From assembly GCF_019430945.1 (NCBI RefSeq), contig NZ_JAHYCB010000022.1:1-56633 (forward strand): a stretch of 56,633 nucleotides of DNA. Direction: 5' to 3'. Below are positions 33,843 to 42,633 of the stretch, in pieces (position 1 is the stretch's first letter; every line of letters begins with the position of its first letter). A model generated the notes under the pieces. It was not told the origin of the DNA and did no database searches. It was given only the letters and a program-made list of their open reading frames with translations. The position numbers and the translations under genes are program-made. This DNA is from Neorhizobium populisoli. Lineage in GTDB: Bacteria > Pseudomonadota > Alphaproteobacteria > Rhizobiales > Rhizobiaceae.

Positions 33843-34172
33843 ATGAAACGCATGGGCATGATGATCGGCGTCGCGCCGGGCATGGTGGCGGAATACAAGC
33901 GGCTGCACGCTGCCGTCTGGCCGGAAGTGCTCGAGCTCATCACCCGCTGCAACATCCGGAACTACACGATCTTCCTGCGCGAGCCGGAGAACCTGCTGTT
34001 CGGCACCTGGGAATATCATGGCACCGATTTCGAAGCCGATATGGCGAAAATGGCGGCCGATCCGAAAAACCAGGAATGGTGGGCCTTCACGATCCCTTGC
34101 CAGACGCCGCTCGAAAGCCGCAAGGAAGGCGAGTGGTGGGCGATGATGGAAGAGGTTTTCCACCACGACTAA
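33843..34172 (+). CDS. L-rhamnose mutarotase family protein (probable L-fucose mutarotase)
   Basis: A 109-residue protein of the RhaM (YiiL) family, which interconverts alpha and beta anomers of 6-deoxy sugars so that dehydrogenases and transporters see the right form. Visible family pieces are RLHAAVWPEVLELI, NIRNYTIFL, FGTWEYHG and the Trp-rich QEWWAFTIPCQTPL. GAGGAGAAGACG lies before ATG 33843. Inside an L-fucose operon it most likely acts on L-fucose rather than rhamnose. Confidence 0.92.
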   Translation: MKRMGMMIGVAPGMVAEYKRLHAAVWPEVLELITRCNIRNYTIFLREPENLLFGTWEYHGTDFEADMAKMAADPKNQEWWAFTIPCQTPLESRKEGEWWAMMEEVFHHD

Positions 34173-34199
34173 GGCCCTGCATCAATTCGAGGACATGAC

Positions 34200-34934
34200 A
34201 TGACGATCAGACTGGATGGAAAAACCGCACTCGTGACCGCCGCCGGCCAGGGCATCGGCCGTGCTGCCGCTCTCGCCTTCGCCGAGGCCGGTGCCAAGGT
34301 TTACGCGACCGATATCAACGACACGCTGCTCGCCGCCTTGCCGAAGCTCGACAACCTGACGGCCGGCAAGCTCGACGTGCTGGACGAGGCTGCGGTGAAG
34401 GCTTTCGTCGAAAAGATCGGCACGGTCGATATCCTGTTCAACTGCGCCGGTTTCGTGCATGCCGGCTCGATCCTCGACATGCCTGACAGTGATTTCGATT
34501 TCGCGCTGGATCTCAACGTCCGCTCGATGATCCGCACCATCCGCGCCGTGCTGCCGGGCATGCTGGCAAAGAAGGATGGCGCGATCGTCAACATGTCCTC
34601 CGTCGCTTCCAGTATCAAAGGCGTGCCGAACCGTTTCGCCTATGGCGTCACCAAGGCGGCCGTTCTCGGCCTCACCAAATCCGTCGCCGCCGATTATGTG
34701 ACGCAGGGTATCCGCTGCAATGCGATTTGCCCCGGCACGGTCGAAAGCCCGTCGCTGCAGGACCGCATGCGCGCACAGGGCGATTACGATACCGCCCGCG
34801 CGGCTTTCATTTCCCGCCAGCCGATGGGCCGGCTCGGCACGCCGGAAGAGATTGCCGAACTCGCCGTCTATCTCGCCGGCGCCTCTTATACGTCAGGCCA
34901 GGCTTACGCCATCGACGGCGGCTGGACCATCTAA
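34200..34934 (+). CDS. SDR family oxidoreductase (probable 2-keto-3-deoxy-L-fuconate dehydrogenase)
   Basis: A 244-residue classical SDR. Cofactor motif TAAGQGIG (about 13-20), NCAGF near 81, catalytic Ser in NMSSVASS, YxxxK in FAYGVTKAAV near 148, then NAICPGTVESPS and the C-terminal YAIDGGWTI. In oxidative L-fucose breakdown an SDR of this kind oxidises 2-keto-3-deoxy-L-fuconate at C4 to the 2,4-diketo acid; the neighbouring fuconate dehydratase would make its substrate. The assignment rests on context plus family. Confidence 0.9.
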   Translation: MTIRLDGKTALVTAAGQGIGRAAALAFAEAGAKVYATDINDTLLAALPKLDNLTAGKLDVLDEAAVKAFVEKIGTVDILFNCAGFVHAGSILDMPDSDFDFALDLNVRSMIRTIRAVLPGMLAKKDGAIVNMSSVASSIKGVPNRFAYGVTKAAVLGLTKSVAADYVTQGIRCNAICPGTVESPSLQDRMRAQGDYDTARAAFISRQPMGRLGTPEEIAELAVYLAGASYTSGQAYAIDGGWTI

Positions 34935-34964
34935 ATCCCTTCTGGTTGATACCAAGAGAACACC

Positions 34965-36242
34965 ATGACCCGCATTACCGATCTCCGCGTCTTCGATCTG
35001 CGCTTCCCGACCTCGCAAAGCCTTGACGGCTCCGATGCGATGAACCCGGATCCGGACTATTCGGCCGCCTATGTCGTGCTCGATACGGATACGGACGGGC
35101 TTACGGGTCATGGTCTCACCTTCACCATCGGTCGTGGCAACGACATCTGCTGCATGGCGATCAAGGCGATGCGGCATCTGGTGGTCGGCCAGGAGTTGGA
35201 GGCCTTCGCCGAGGCTCCCGGCAAGTTCTGGCGGCACCTGACCGGAGACAGCCAGTTGCGCTGGATCGGCCCGGACAAAGGCGCCATGCACCTCGCCACC
35301 GGCGCGGTCGTCAACGCTTTCTTTGATCTCTATGCCAAGCAAGAAGGCAAGCCGGTCTGGCAGCTCGTCTCCGAACTGCCGGCCGAGAAGATCGCCGATA
35401 TCGTCGATTATCGCTACCTGACCGATGTTCTCTCCCGCGAAGATGCGCTGGCGATCCTGAAAAAGGCCGAGGCCGGCAAGGCGGAGCGCATCGAGGTACT
35501 GAAACGGGAGGGTTATGCCTGCTATACGACTTCGGCCGGCTGGCTGGGTTATCCGGAAGAAAAGCTCCGTCGTCTCTGCAAGGAGGCGGTCGATGCGGGC
35601 TTCAACCATGTGAAGATGAAGGTCGGCCGCGATCTGGAAGACGATATCCGCCGGCTGACCATTGCCCGCGAGGTGATCGGCCCGGATCGTTACCTGATGA
35701 TCGACGCCAACCAGGTCTGGGAAGTCGGCCAGGCGATCGACTGGGTAAAGAAACTCGCCTTCGCCAAGCCCTTCTTCATCGAGGAGCCGACCAGCCCGGA
35801 CGATATCGCGGGCCATCGCAAGATCCGCGAGGCGATCGGCCCGGTCAAGGTCGCAACCGGCGAGATGTGCCAGAACCGCATCATGTTCAAACAGTTCATC
35901 GCCGAGGGCGCGATCGATATCGTGCAGATCGATTCATGCCGCATGGGCGGACTGAACGAGGTGCTGGCCGTGCTGCTGGTGGCCGCGAAATACGATCTCC
36001 CTGTCTGGCCGCATGCCGGCGGTGTGGGGTTGTGCGAATATGTGCAGCATCTCTCGATGATCGATTATCTGGCGGTTTCCGGCACCAAGGAAGGCCGGGT
36101 GATCGAATATGTCGACCACCTGCATGAGCATTTCGTCGACCCATGCGTGATCAAGAATGCGGCGTATATGCCGCCGAGCATGCCGGGGTTCTCAATCGAG
36201 ATGAAGCCGCAGTCGATTGAGGACTATACGTTTCGGGGGTGA
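34965..36242 (+). CDS. L-fuconate dehydratase (enolase superfamily)
   Basis: A 425-residue mandelate-racemase-type enzyme that dehydrates L-fuconate to 2-keto-3-deoxy-L-fuconate. The KxK catalytic pair is in HVKMKVGRDLEDD near 212; metal ligands are in MIDANQVW (Asp), IEEPTSPDD (Glu) and ATGEMCQNRIMFKQF (Glu); a His lies in PHAGGVGLCEYVQHLSM. The N-terminal TDLRVFDLRFPTSQSLDGSDA and GRGNDICC patches are specific to the fuconate dehydratase group. It is the last gene of the plus-strand operon. The family and substrate assignment are strong. Confidence 0.95.
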   Translation: MTRITDLRVFDLRFPTSQSLDGSDAMNPDPDYSAAYVVLDTDTDGLTGHGLTFTIGRGNDICCMAIKAMRHLVVGQELEAFAEAPGKFWRHLTGDSQLRWIGPDKGAMHLATGAVVNAFFDLYAKQEGKPVWQLVSELPAEKIADIVDYRYLTDVLSREDALAILKKAEAGKAERIEVLKREGYACYTTSAGWLGYPEEKLRRLCKEAVDAGFNHVKMKVGRDLEDDIRRLTIAREVIGPDRYLMIDANQVWEVGQAIDWVKKLAFAKPFFIEEPTSPDDIAGHRKIREAIGPVKVATGEMCQNRIMFKQFIAEGAIDIVQIDSCRMGGLNEVLAVLLVAAKYDLPVWPHAGGVGLCEYVQHLSMIDYLAVSGTKEGRVIEYVDHLHEHFVDPCVIKNAAYMPPSMPGFSIEMKPQSIEDYTFRG

Positions 36243-36317
36243 GGCACGGTCGGCATGACCAATGAGACGATCCGGTGGATCGTTTAGAGTGTCAAACGCC
36301 TTGAGCTAAAGCGAAGG

Positions 36318-36479
36318 GCTGGAGCAGCGTGCCCCTCATCCGCCTGCCGGCACCTTCTCCCCGCTTGCGGAGAGAGGGAGGTATGCCGCGCCGTATGCAG
36401 CTCTCTCCGACGCCGCGTGGGGCACGTCCCCTCTCCCCGCAAGCGGGTAGAGGGTTAGGGTGAGGGGCAAAGCTCCAGC
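36318..36479. repeat. RIME-like palindromic intergenic element, copy 1
   Basis: A mosaic of inverted repeats between the fuconate dehydratase gene and the convergent reductase. GCTGGAGC (36318-36325) pairs with GCTCCAGC (36472-36479) outside GCCCCTCA (36331-36338) and TGAGGGGC (36461-36468). Within it, CTTCTCCCCGC-type and CCTCTCCCCGC-type arms form internal hairpins. Rhizobial genomes carry many such intergenic mosaic elements; the class name is from recall. It may end transcription in both directions. Confidence 0.75.
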
Positions 36480-36499
36480 CAGAGACCCAAACTCCGGCA

Positions 36500-37909
36500 T
36501 CAACCAGCAACTATTTTCCCAATCTCCGCATTCACCCGCGCACGCCATGCGCTATTCTCCACGAGAGCCTGCGGGAAAAGCCCCGGCATCGCAAAGAACG
36601 GCGCCGACGGATCACCCTCTGTCATCTTCGCAGCCGCCGCCTTCAGCTCCGTCGCTCGCGGATCGTTGATCTCGGCGGTCTTCCGCACATAGGCGATCCA
36701 CAGCGCCACAACGTAAGCCGCCGATGACGCATCGCCGCCTTTTTCCAGCGTTTCAACCGCCCCCGCAAAAACGCGCTGCGGCAGTTTCTGCGTGGCGTCC
36801 ATGGCGATCTGCTGGGTCTTGTGGGCGATGGTCGGGTTTTCGAAACGCTCGATCAACTGGTCCATGTAGTGATCGAGATCGATACCCGGCACCGGATCGA
36901 GCGTCTTCACCGCCTCCGCCATATGCCGGCGGATGAGCGTCACATATTCCGGCACGCGCATGACGTCGCGCACGAATTCCAGCCCCTTCAGCTGGCCGAG
37001 ATAGGCGATCAGCGAATGGGAGCCGTTGAGCAGCCGCAGTTTCATCTTCTCGTAGGGCTCGACATCGCTGACGAAGAGCGCGCCGGCGGTTTCCCAGGCC
37101 GGGCGGCCAGAGATGAAGTGATCCTCGATCACCCATTGCATGAAGGGCTCGGTCTCCAGCGATTGCCGGTCCTCGACACCCAGCAGCTTGTCGGCACGAA
37201 CGCGTGCCTCTTCGGTCGCGGCGGGCACTATGCGGTCGACCATGCTGGAGGGGAAGGCGCCCTGCCCGGAAATCCAGTTGGCGAGCGCCGGATCACGCGC
37301 GCCTGCCATCTCGATCACCAGCCGGCGGACGATGCGGCCATTGGTAGGCAGGTTGTCGCAGCAGAGCACGGTGAAGGGCGCAAGGCCGGCGGCATGACGG
37401 TGCGACAGGCCCTCGACGATATAACCGATCACGCCGACCGGCATCGCCGGATTGGCGAGATCGGCCGCGACGGAGGGATGATTGCGGTCCAGCCCGCCGG
37501 AGACCGGATCGAGCCCATAGGCCTTTTCGCTGACGGTCATGGTGACGATCTTCGTCGCAGGATCCGCCAGCAGGCTTAAAATCTCGTCGCGGTTTTCGGT
37601 GCCGGACAGGCTCTTCACAATCGAACCGATGACCCGAACGCTATCGCCGGCGCCATTGCGGGTAACGACGGAATAAAGCCCGTCCTGCGCCCTCAAGTCA
37701 TGGACGATATCGACCGAGCGTAAGCTGACGCCGACAATGCCCCAGTCGCCGAACACCTTCCCCAACGCCTCGTCGGTATAAACCGCCTGATGCGCCCGGT
37801 GGAAGGCCCCAAGCCCGATATGCACGATGCCGGGCTTCAGCGCTGCCCGATCATAAGCGGGCCTGGCGATATCGGCGGACAGTTGGGTGGAAGCGGAAAG
37901 ACGCGGCAT
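36500..37909 (-). CDS. Mannitol dehydrogenase-family reductase (UxuB/UxaB-like)
   Basis: A 469-residue polyol-specific long-chain dehydrogenase. The N-terminal NAD fold shows VHIGLGAFHRAHQAVYTDEAL; the catalytic region has KMKLRLLNGSHS with the conserved Lys, Asn and His. VDRIVPAAT and EPFMQWVIED match UxuB closely. UxuB makes D-mannonate from D-fructuronate, UxaB D-altronate from D-tagaturonate. The start at 37909 (MPRLSAS) follows family practice; ATG 37942 would add 11 residues, and neither has a good ribosome site. Longer frames upstream overlap the opposite gene. Its convergent position beside the fucose operon and the UxaA-type gene suggests the altronate branch. Confidence 0.88.
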   Translation of the reverse strand: MPRLSASTQLSADIARPAYDRAALKPGIVHIGLGAFHRAHQAVYTDEALGKVFGDWGIVGVSLRSVDIVHDLRAQDGLYSVVTRNGAGDSVRVIGSIVKSLSGTENRDEILSLLADPATKIVTMTVSEKAYGLDPVSGGLDRNHPSVAADLANPAMPVGVIGYIVEGLSHRHAAGLAPFTVLCCDNLPTNGRIVRRLVIEMAGARDPALANWISGQGAFPSSMVDRIVPAATEEARVRADKLLGVEDRQSLETEPFMQWVIEDHFISGRPAWETAGALFVSDVEPYEKMKLRLLNGSHSLIAYLGQLKGLEFVRDVMRVPEYVTLIRRHMAEAVKTLDPVPGIDLDHYMDQLIERFENPTIAHKTQQIAMDATQKLPQRVFAGAVETLEKGGDASSAAYVVALWIAYVRKTAEINDPRATELKAAAAKMTEGDPSAPFFAMPGLFPQALVENSAWRARVNAEIGKIVAG

Positions 37910-38113
37910 TTCATCAACAATGCCCGACACTTCACCGGACATTCTCCCGTTTTCGAAACTGCCAAAGTGATAGCCTTCCGAAGCATTACGGGTCAACGGT
38001 ATACTTCGGACAAAGCCATTCGGCATCTCGAAACCCGAGAGGATGTGACATAGGTTACTCCTCATCAAAAAGACCGCATCACCCGATGGGATGCGACGAT
38101 GGGGAGAGAGAAC

Positions 38114-39397
38114 ATGACGGCGCCACATCCTTCCAAGACGCATATCGGCAATCACCGGCTTCATCCCGAAACGCTGATGCTGAATTACGGTTACGATCCG
38201 GAGCTTTCCGAAGGGGCCGTGAAGCCGCCGGTGTTTCTCACCTCCACTTTCGTGTTCAAGTCGGCCGAGGAAGGGCGCGACTTCTTCGATTTCGTTTCCG
38301 GCCGCAAGGAGCCGCCGGCGGGCACGGCGGCGGGGCTGGTCTATTCCCGCTTCAACCACCCGAACAGCGAGATCGTCGAGGACCGGATGGCGGTCTACGA
38401 ACAGACGGAAAGCTGCGCGCTGTTTTCCTCCGGCATGTCGGCGATCGCCACGACGCTGATGGCCTTCGTGCGCCCCGGCGACAGCGTGTTGCACAGCCAA
38501 CCGCTCTACGGCGGCACGGAAACGCTGCTGGCCAAAACCTTCCTCAATTTCGGCGTCGCGGCGGTCGGTTTCGCCGATGGCGTCAACGAGGCGACTGTGA
38601 TGGCGGCGGCACAAGAGGCGATGGCCAAGGGCCGCGTCTCGGTCATCCTCATCGAGACGCCCGCCAACCCGACCAACAGCCTGGTCGACGTGGCGCTGAT
38701 GCGGAAGGTGGCGGATGCGATCGGCGCAAAACAGGGCCACACGCCGATCATCGCCTGCGACAACACGCTGCTCGGCCCGGTCTTCCAGCGGCCGATCGGA
38801 CATGGAGCGGATATCTCGCTCTATTCGCTCACCAAATATGTCGGCGGCCATTCGGACCTGATCGCCGGCGCGGCGCTCGGCTCCAAGGCCGTGATGAAAC
38901 AGGTGAAGGCGTTGCGCGGGGCGATCGGCACGCAGCTCGATCCGCATTCCTGCTGGATGCTCGGCCGCAGCCTCGAAACGCTTGCGATCCGCATGGAAAG
39001 GGCGAATGCCAATGCGGGTGCCGTGGCCGAATTCCTGCGCAGCCATCCAAGCGTCGAGAAGCTGCATTTCCTGCCGTTTCTCGATCCTCAATCGCCGGTC
39101 GGAAAGGTTTTTGCCCGCCAGTGCTCGGGCGGCGGTTCGACCTTTTCCTTCGATATCAAGGGCGGCCAGCCGGCTTCGTTCCGTTTCCTCAATGCGCTGT
39201 CGATCTTCAAGCTGGCGGTGAGCCTCGGCGGCACGGAATCGCTCGCCAGCCACCCGGCCACCATGACGCATTCCGGCGTGCCTGCCGATGTGCGCCAGAG
39301 GATCGGCGTGCTGGATAGTACCATCCGCCTGTCGATCGGCATCGAACACCCGGATGACCTGATCGCGGATCTGACGATGGCTTTGGACAGGGCTTGA
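38114..39397 (+). CDS. Cystathionine gamma-synthase/lyase family PLP enzyme
   Basis: A 427-residue Cys/Met-metabolism PLP enzyme of fold type I. The PLP lysine is in LYSLTKYVGGHSD near 246; VYSRFNHPNSEIVEDR, LFSSGMSAI, SQPLYGGTETL and ETPANPTNS are family signatures, and SLGGTESLASHPATMTHSG near the end binds the substrate carboxylate. GGGGAGAGAAC lies before ATG 38114; ATG 38099 five codons upstream would cover that site. Exact reaction (gamma-synthase, gamma-lyase or O-acetylhomoserine sulfhydrylase) cannot be told from these motifs. It diverges from the reductase gene. Confidence 0.92.
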   Translation: MTAPHPSKTHIGNHRLHPETLMLNYGYDPELSEGAVKPPVFLTSTFVFKSAEEGRDFFDFVSGRKEPPAGTAAGLVYSRFNHPNSEIVEDRMAVYEQTESCALFSSGMSAIATTLMAFVRPGDSVLHSQPLYGGTETLLAKTFLNFGVAAVGFADGVNEATVMAAAQEAMAKGRVSVILIETPANPTNSLVDVALMRKVADAIGAKQGHTPIIACDNTLLGPVFQRPIGHGADISLYSLTKYVGGHSDLIAGAALGSKAVMKQVKALRGAIGTQLDPHSCWMLGRSLETLAIRMERANANAGAVAEFLRSHPSVEKLHFLPFLDPQSPVGKVFARQCSGGGSTFSFDIKGGQPASFRFLNALSIFKLAVSLGGTESLASHPATMTHSGVPADVRQRIGVLDSTIRLSIGIEHPDDLIADLTMALDRA

Positions 39398-39414
39398 GGA
39401 GGCAGGTGGGTGCG

Positions 39415-39476
39415 GCATATGTCCTTCTCCCCGTCAAAACGGGGAGAAGATGCCGGCAGGCGGATGTGGGGCAAAA
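39415..39476. repeat. RIME-like palindromic element, partial copy 2
   Basis: CTTCTCCCCG (39424-39433) pairs with CGGGGAGAAG (39440-39449), followed by GATGCCGGCAGGCGGATGTGG. These are the same building blocks as the larger copies, but only one half is present. Confidence 0.65.
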
Positions 39477-39576
39477 CGCAACCGCGCCTACCACTCCCTC
39501 ACTCCGTCCGCATCCCGCCTTCCGTCGTATTTCGGCTCATCGTCTTCCATCCTGCCCTCGATCTGCCGCATGCAGG

Positions 39577-39885
39577 TCAGAACCTCCGCATGGCGTTCGC
39601 CATCCGGGCCGACACAGGGCGGGAAGGCGGGATCCAGCCCGGTTCGCCGCTATATTGCGCCTCCGTGAGAAAGCCCTTGGAGGCCCTTGCGCGGTGACAG
39701 GGGGAAAGATTGCAGGTTTTCCAGAAGCCCATGTACGACGTGACGTGCTGAAAGAATTTCTGGAATTCGTGGGATTGCTGGCGCGGTGACAAGACGTTGA
39801 ACTCACCCCGGGTCAGTCCGGGCAGATAAGGCTCGTTATCAGCTTCTTCCATGATGCGGCGGCATTCCTCTTCTCTCCTGGCCAT
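39577..39885 (-). CDS. Small Cys/His-containing hypothetical protein
   Basis: A 102-residue protein starting MARREEECRRIMEEADNEPY. The middle WKTCNLSPCHRARA has a CxxxxCH cluster that, with a Cys near residue 8, could bind metal. No membrane segment or signal is present. GAGGAGAAGAACAGA upstream of the minus-strand ATG is a strong ribosome site, which is why I accept the frame. It lies at the edge of the foreign-looking segment. No family recognised. Confidence 0.6.
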   Translation of the reverse strand: MARREEECRRIMEEADNEPYLPGLTRGEFNVLSPRQQSHEFQKFFQHVTSYMGFWKTCNLSPCHRARASKGFLTEAQYSGEPGWIPPSRPVSARMANAMRRF

Positions 39886-40458
39886 TCTGTTCTTCTCCTC
39901 GCTCTCTCTCCGTTACATCTCCGATGGCATGCACCGGCGTTCACGCGGCCGGTTTCGGCTCCGTGTTCACGACTGATTTTATTTTTCCCGGCAAACCGGG
40001 CCTCAATTCCTCATCCGGAGAGTCCACACGAATTCGGAACCTCAGATAGATTTTAGTTTATGGCACCGCATTCGCGTGGCCTTCGGCGTTCTCTCGGGGC
40101 TTCCGGCCCCTACAGGTGATTGCCTCGCCTTCTCTTCACGCAAGGTTTCCCTTAACGCTTGTACGGCTCAAACCGAACCCGACCTGGCGGCCAAGGGCAT
40201 GCTTGATAGGAGTGCCCGCCCTTTCGGACGCACGCTCCATGGCTTTCACCTCTTCCACCTTTCCCGCACGTTACGGTTCCGATGAAAGCGCCGGCCTCCG
40301 CCTGCCCGCGAACGTCTCGCGAAACACTCCGGCGACGGAAGCAGGGGGATTGTAGGCATGGGATGATGGGGGGGATGAAAAAAATGTAAGCAGCCGATTA
40401 ACGGTGAAACACTAAGCCAACCTACCTCCCGCTGGGTTGCAGAAGAAAAAATAAAAAC
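39886..40458. other. Gene-free stretch left of the HD-Hsp90 gene
   Basis: About 570 nt with no supported gene. Short open frames on the plus strand (around 40076-40355) have no ribosome site and no recognisable protein. One small hairpin, GGGGC-TTCCG-GCCCC, is at 40096-40110. It marks the change from GC-rich sequence to the AT-richer segment; no direct repeat or integrase gene was found at this edge. Confidence 0.5.
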
Positions 40459-42633
40459 CTAGAACTCTAGGTCCTGCTGGTCTACTTTGAATTCAGAAAT
40501 ATCTGAGATATTCATGCCACGACGATAAAATTTTGCCTCTTCCTTAAATTCTTTTCCATTTTCGTCATGGAAACAAATTGTATTTCCTATATATCTATAC
40601 GCTCTATCAGACCTCCAGTCGTTATACTCGTCAAAAATATACTTATCGATATCAAAAACAGCTGCAACCAATTTTTCAACAATCTCTCTAATAAATTCCC
40701 TATCCGAATTTATCGAAAAAAATCCACGAGAAGATGAAATTGTTGGAAAACCGGAGGAACAGAATACCACGTCATCCAACAATTTTACTGGACCGTACTG
40801 CCTTTGTCGCAACGCAAAATCATATGCAATCCAGATTTTTTCCTTTTCTCGAAGGTAATCTCTCAACTCATCCAAGCTTAAACTACCCTGGCTCACCTCG
40901 CAAATCTTTAAAGGCCCCGGATCCCCTCCACAAGCCACAACGAAACCAGCGCAACTTGCCTGCAAAACAGGATCTTCCTCAATCTCAGCAATTAGCCTTG
41001 CCTGCTCGGTAGCCCACCGCGCTATTGCGTCAGAAGACCACAAAACCTCTCCGGAATCCCGTGAAGCACGAGTCACGCGTCCCTCCGCTATCCCCCTAAA
41101 ACTAATATCAACGATCGCCGCTCCTTGCGAAACCACAAACCCATTGGGATAGACGGCCTCAAAGTTTGTAAAGCTACTGTATCTATCAGGGATAATACAC
41201 ATGCGAGCTAATATCTCCCCCGAATCTCCATATATAGGCCTAATATTATCGTTATATTTCTCCAGCTTAACATTGTAGTTTTTTCCCTCAATTCGCTTCA
41301 ATAATTCAGACGCATCCATAATTCTCCAATCACAACCCAAAATATAACGCTCATCACTATCAACAACCAAACATATATCTATATCTGAGGAAGGAAATTT
41401 CCTGAGAATTATTCTATAAAAATTGGATATATCAGATATTCTTGCAGTAAATATGCTGCTTGCGTCATCAATATCTATCTCAAAACATATTGTAGTGCCG
41501 CCCCCTATTTTACGATCCACACCCTCGGCAACACTCATTACAGGTCGCTCGTCTAACCCATTCTCAAATTCAAGTATCGAAGTGTTATTTGCGCCTTCAT
41601 CAAAACGTCGAGAAATGACCTTAACTTTTTTACTAAGCATAAATACCGAAAAGAAACCGATACCAAATCGGCCCGCCACATCTCCGACTTTTGGTAAATT
41701 GTCGGAAAACTCACCTATTGCCGGATCTGAAAACCAACCGCTAGACCCAAATGAGAGCAGGTGACGGACAATACTACTGGAGGTCATTCCCACGCCATTG
41801 TCGTGTATTGAAACTACGAACTTATCCGTAAACCGTTGCAGTTCTACCCGGACCAAACCTTTAGGAGCCTCTGGATCCAAAGCTTGTCGCAGCCGGATCG
41901 CATCCATTGCATTTAATACTAGCTCACGAAAAGGCGCTACTTTATCCGACCCGTAGAGTTGCTCTCCTCCCAACTTCTCAACCAGACGCGGAATATCTGA
42001 AATCGAGAATGCGGTATCTACTGGCCGCCATCCCCTGACAGTTATCGAATCTATTAGAGCAATAGGGCTATCAGTATTTGCGACACGTCGCGCTGAGAAT
42101 CGCAAATCGTCATTTCTAAATCTCGCCAGTAATGCATCAGCATTTTTCAACTCCGCATCTACCATTTTCAACGTATCATAGAGCATCCACCATATTCCGC
42201 TCTCAGATTTTAAAAAATCCCCTGTGGACGCATAATATAAGCCATCTCCTCTTCGTTCACACTGAGTAAGTCTGTTTTGAAAACTCCAATGCTTCTCCGA
42301 TAACTCGGAGAGTCTTCCTTTACGAAGAGCCCACAAAAAACCCGGCGCGCGACGTTCATCTATCTGTGCCGCATCACAGCAACGTAGAAGTGTTGCAATT
42401 TTTAGAAGATCAACTGACCACGCCACGGGAAAAGATGAAGGCGCTGGTATCTTTCTGTTTAATGAATTTGCAAGCGATTCATAATCCCACCAATGACTAG
42501 CCGCGATCTGGCCAATGAATTGCCCAAACTTCTGCCTGATTTCTACATTTTCGATAAGAGAGCGGCTTCCGTCTCTACTTTTCCATTCTATAAATGGCAA
42601 AAACTCAGCGCGCCTTGCGTGCTGTTCGCGCAA
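40459..42633 (-). CDS. Hsp90-type GHKL ATPase half of a split HD-Hsp90 protein
   Basis: A 724-residue frame with all Bergerat-fold motifs of the Hsp90 kind: FRELVLNAMDAIRLRQ (N-box), IHDNGVGM (G1), GRFGIGFFSVFMLSKKVKVI (G2) and GGGTTICFEI (G3). The C-terminal 350 residues match nothing I can name. The frame opens at a TTG inside a T7 run with no ribosome site, so it cannot start well on its own; it is the continuation of the HD frame at 42588-43055 after a shift at that run. Rejoined, the protein would be about 865 residues. Codon use is much AT-richer than the neighbours, a sign of transfer. Such combinations occur in putative defence genes, but no defence function is proven here. Confidence 0.8.
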   Translation of the reverse strand: MREQHARRAEFLPFIEWKSRDGSRSLIENVEIRQKFGQFIGQIAASHWWDYESLANSLNRKIPAPSSFPVAWSVDLLKIATLLRCCDAAQIDERRAPGFLWALRKGRLSELSEKHWSFQNRLTQCERRGDGLYYASTGDFLKSESGIWWMLYDTLKMVDAELKNADALLARFRNDDLRFSARRVANTDSPIALIDSITVRGWRPVDTAFSISDIPRLVEKLGGEQLYGSDKVAPFRELVLNAMDAIRLRQALDPEAPKGLVRVELQRFTDKFVVSIHDNGVGMTSSSIVRHLLSFGSSGWFSDPAIGEFSDNLPKVGDVAGRFGIGFFSVFMLSKKVKVISRRFDEGANNTSILEFENGLDERPVMSVAEGVDRKIGGGTTICFEIDIDDASSIFTARISDISNFYRIILRKFPSSDIDICLVVDSDERYILGCDWRIMDASELLKRIEGKNYNVKLEKYNDNIRPIYGDSGEILARMCIIPDRYSSFTNFEAVYPNGFVVSQGAAIVDISFRGIAEGRVTRASRDSGEVLWSSDAIARWATEQARLIAEIEEDPVLQASCAGFVVACGGDPGPLKICEVSQGSLSLDELRDYLREKEKIWIAYDFALRQRQYGPVKLLDDVVFCSSGFPTISSSRGFFSINSDREFIREIVEKLVAAVFDIDKYIFDEYNDWRSDRAYRYIGNTICFHDENGKEFKEEAKFYRRGMNISDISEFKVDQQDLEF

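Noticed and set aside
38074..38096. CGCATC...GATGCG hairpin before the cystathionine-type gene as a SAM riboswitch
   Set aside because: The stem is small and the sequence lacks the conserved core and pseudoknot of SAM-II or other SAM classes.
37943..39418. N-terminal extension of the mannitol dehydrogenase-like frame
   Set aside because: The extension overlaps the cystathionine-type gene on the other strand and has no sense; the family start is near 37909.
40076..40355. Two overlapping plus-strand open frames in the gene-free gap
   Set aside because: They have no ribosome sites, use different frames for the same DNA and resemble no protein I know.
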